21,668 nucleotides of DNA from Priapulus caudatus. Taxonomy: Eukaryota > Priapulida > Priapulimorpha > Priapulimorphida > Priapulidae. The notes under the pieces were generated by a model. The model was not told where the DNA came from, ran no database searches, and worked only from the letters and a program-made list of their open reading frames with translations. Each line of letters begins with the position of its first letter. Positions within the stretch are counted from its first letter, which is position 1. The stretch covers positions 26,638-48,305 of the forward strand of contig NW_014578205.1 of NCBI RefSeq assembly GCF_000485595.1. The letters run 5' to 3'. Below are positions 20,121 to 21,668 of the stretch, piece by piece. The translations under genes were made by a program, and so were the position numbers.

Positions 20121-20143
20121 GTTCATGTAATTCTTACAGTGAA

Positions 20144-20210
20144 AGAATAGAGTACCGAAGTGATGACGTCACGGTGGCATGACAACGAACCTACTGGTTC
20201 TACACAATCA
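20144..20210 (+). repeat. inverted copy of a THAP-element upstream segment (arm B)
   Basis: Partner of 4-70 (65 of 67 bases identical, opposite orientation). It contains TGACGTCA at 20164-20171 and ends 20 bases before the THAP-like reading begins, so it may be the terminal or promoter part of a transposon carrying a THAP domain. Confidence 0.8.
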
Positions 20211-20229
20211 ATGCTCTGGTAACATTAAC

Positions 20230-20323
20230 TGCGTGTCGTGTTTTGTACCCGATTGTAACTATCATTCTGAGTCATTATTGCAGTTTTTATAGATTTCCAA
20301 AGGATGGAAGTGAAAAACAACGA
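20230..20323 (+). pseudogene. THAP-domain remnant, frameshifted
   Basis: From 20230 the plus strand reads CVSCFVPDCNYHSESLLQ. A one-base shift of frame near 20282 then gives SFYRFPKDGSEKQR, ending in a run of A from about 20321. The spacing C-x4-C followed by F-RFPKD is the start of a THAP zinc finger (C2CH type), as in P-element-type transposases and host THAP proteins. The later zinc ligands (C-x2-H) and any transposase are absent. No start codon is visible in frame. The frameshift, A-rich replacement and repeat setting mark it as a decayed transposon fragment. An intact host THAP gene exon is unlikely. Confidence 0.6.
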
Positions 20324-20399
20324 AAAAAAAAAAAAAATTAACAAACAAAAATTTAAAACAAAAATTTAAATTTCTTTTTAATTCATTAAATATTGTAAG

Positions 20400-21119
20400 A
20401 TCGACTTGCTACCGATGCTTTACCGCTGTCTGCAGCGCATTTGCTCGCTGGTCGCCCTCATGGCAGTAATCGTATGCGTTACGTGCGTGTGTAATTTGTT
20501 CACCTTCGAATTTGTTCGTAACGCACATACGCATAGAAAACAGAGAATGTGGCACGCACGCATGCCGCTTCGCTGCTCGCACGCATGCGCTGATCTAACG
20601 GACGCTATAATACCTCTATCGACGCCGACGTGACCGTCAGCACAATGTGCGCATGTGCATAGGCGTGGCTTGCGCAGGTAATTTCTAGTATAATACCGCT
20701 TGAATTTTACAGGAAGCAACATGCAGATGTAAAGGCAAGCAACGCAACCACTTGCCACCTACTATTGCCCGCTACCCTTTGCGATACCAGGTAGGAACGA
20801 GATAGGTTTAGTTTATAATATAGCACGAAGAGAAACATTTGTTTATTAACGGAGCCTAATTTTGTTTATTCGTTTATAGTGTTGTTTGTTAGGCGTGCGT
20901 GTATACGTGTTTGCGCGCTTGCGTGCGTGGAAGTGAGAGTAAAAATGTACATCGTACTTGAGATTGTATTGCTTGTACTAGCCTTGTATTGCCTACCTCG
21001 CCGTTGAACTGATAAAATGAACGTTACTTAATTTGTTGTTTGTTGTTTTCCTCAAGGCGCCCCAGTTGCACACATCGCCGTCAAAGATCAGTATTTAAAA
21101 ACACTGACATCAGGTCATC
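20400..21119 (+). promoter_or_regulatory. CpG-rich upstream region of the GST gene, probable promoter and 5' UTR intron
   Basis: The stretch about 20400-20680 is much richer in CG dinucleotides than its surroundings and carries NRF1-like sites (TGCGCATGTGCA at 20648-20659, GCATGCGC near 20583). Possible non-coding exon donors are GCGCAG/GTAATT at 20678 and ATACCAG/GTAGGA at 20791. A good acceptor, TTTTCCTCAAG, ends at 21056. This fits an untranslated first exon spliced to an exon starting at 21057, which would then contain the GST start codon. The transcription start is inferred, not seen. Nothing else coding is visible here. Confidence 0.35.
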
Positions 21120-21269
21120 ATGAGTTCACAGAAACTAAAGTTCTACTTCTGCCCAGCCAGCGCCCCGTGTCGGGCGGTGCATATGGTCGCTAAGGCTGTG
21201 GGTGCCGACTTTGATATCAAGAACGTAGATATCATGAAGGGGGAACACCGTACCCCCGAATATGCTGCT
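21120..21269 (+). CDS. glutathione S-transferase, delta/theta-like, first coding exon (partial)
   Basis: GSTs conjugate glutathione to electrophiles in the cytosol. Fifty codons run from ATG at 21120 to the donor GCT/GTAAGT at 21270 (phase 0). The exon covers the start of the N-terminal thioredoxin-like domain: strand 1 KLKFYFCP, then ASAPCRAV at residues 13-20, where S14 aligns with the catalytic serine of delta/theta classes, then helix 1 and the loop MKGEHRTPEYAA (residues 39-50). The SxPCR motif and the GEH-TPE loop point to the delta/theta group, in which NP usually follows in the next exon; that exon lies beyond the window. The coding body may be preceded by a 5' UTR exon with acceptor TTTTCCTCAAG at 21056. 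Class assignment is by eye from 50 residues. Confidence 0.85.
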
Positions 21270-21610
21270 GTAAGTCACTCTACTCACACTGGACGTGAAC
21301 TAATAACGCGTTCCGAATGGACATTTCCAATTCGTACTTTTGTCAGAATGTTTATATGAAAAGATGTTTCGGTACTTATAGGTTGGCGTAGTACGTATAT
21401 CTATCTTTAGTGACATCAGTTACACCATATTGGTATTGAAGATTTTAATTGTGATACGACAAGCTCTTGCTAACGTGTAGACTAACAGTATTGTAAAGAG
21501 TACTAATATATATAACTGTCAAGAGTTACATTAAAATATAATATGTGATCAATGAGATATGAATCGAAGATGCGGGAAGCTTAGAGATAGAAGTTATGGA
21601 ATCAGACACA

Positions 21611-21611
<1 letters not shown>

Positions 21612-21668
<57 letters not shown>
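21612..21668 (+). repeat. CA dinucleotide microsatellite, reaching the window end
   Basis: An uninterrupted CA repeat of about 28 units runs to the last base, following a shorter CACAC lead-in. It lies in the first intron of the GST coding region. Positions 21270-21611 of that intron show nothing else. Confidence 0.97.

Noticed and set aside
20420-20758. Minus-strand open frame of 112 codons in CpG-rich DNA
   Set aside because: Cysteine-rich by composition only; no recognisable domain, and it lies in the likely GST promoter region.
21092-21099. TATTTAAA as a TATA box for GST
   Set aside because: It is only about 20-28 bases before the start codon, too close for a usual transcription start; the acceptor at 21056 suggests it is within the 5' UTR exon.

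Overview
The window is animal (metazoan) nuclear DNA. It is AT-rich, has spliced genes with GT-AG introns of about 0.3-2 kb, a polymerase III tRNA gene, microsatellites, and many short non-autonomous DNA transposons. Protein identities come from reading exons by eye against remembered family features; no search was run. The species cannot be named. An MSL1 with a PEHE domain, a SUMO1-like SUMO and a delta/theta-like GST fit an invertebrate, but this is inference.

Layout from left to right. Positions 1-1883 are non-coding: one arm of a 20-kb-spaced inverted repeat (4-70) and a 444-bp terminal-inverted-repeat element (396-839). Positions 1884-3135 (+) hold four exons of a SUMO gene, complete at the C-terminus but lacking the short first exon. 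Positions 3136-5572 are SUMO 3' flank with a 38-nt-stem hairpin and a 142-bp near-perfect palindromic element. Positions 5573-7685 carry four copies, one nested in another, of a small element family whose insertions are all flanked by exact 9-bp target duplications and which contain telomere-like TTAGGG stretches. Positions 8772-9122 hold another small element.

Positions 9382-16506 (-) are the main find: a complete eight-exon MSL1 gene (481 codons plus stop, all phases consistent), convergent with SUMO. Its intron 1 holds a 616-bp hAT-type element with an exact 8-bp target duplication, and an inverted-repeat element. Intron 2 seems to use a GC donor. A tRNA-Asn gene (16707-16780, +) lies about 200 bp upstream of the MSL1 start in divergent orientation. 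Positions 17464-20323 are repeat-rich: a 1.7-kb structure with inverted arms of about 240 bp, an array of diverged repeat units, and a frameshifted THAP-domain remnant. A CpG-rich stretch follows (20400-20680), then the first coding exon of a glutathione S-transferase gene (21120-21269, +), cut by the window end at a CA microsatellite.

The genes do not form one pathway. MSL1 is the scaffold of the male-specific-lethal histone H4K16 acetyltransferase complex, SUMO is the small protein modifier, and GST is a detoxification enzyme. I see no previously undescribed multi-gene system. The most notable points are the transposon structure (four 9-bp-duplication insertions, one nested) and the GC-AG intron of MSL1.
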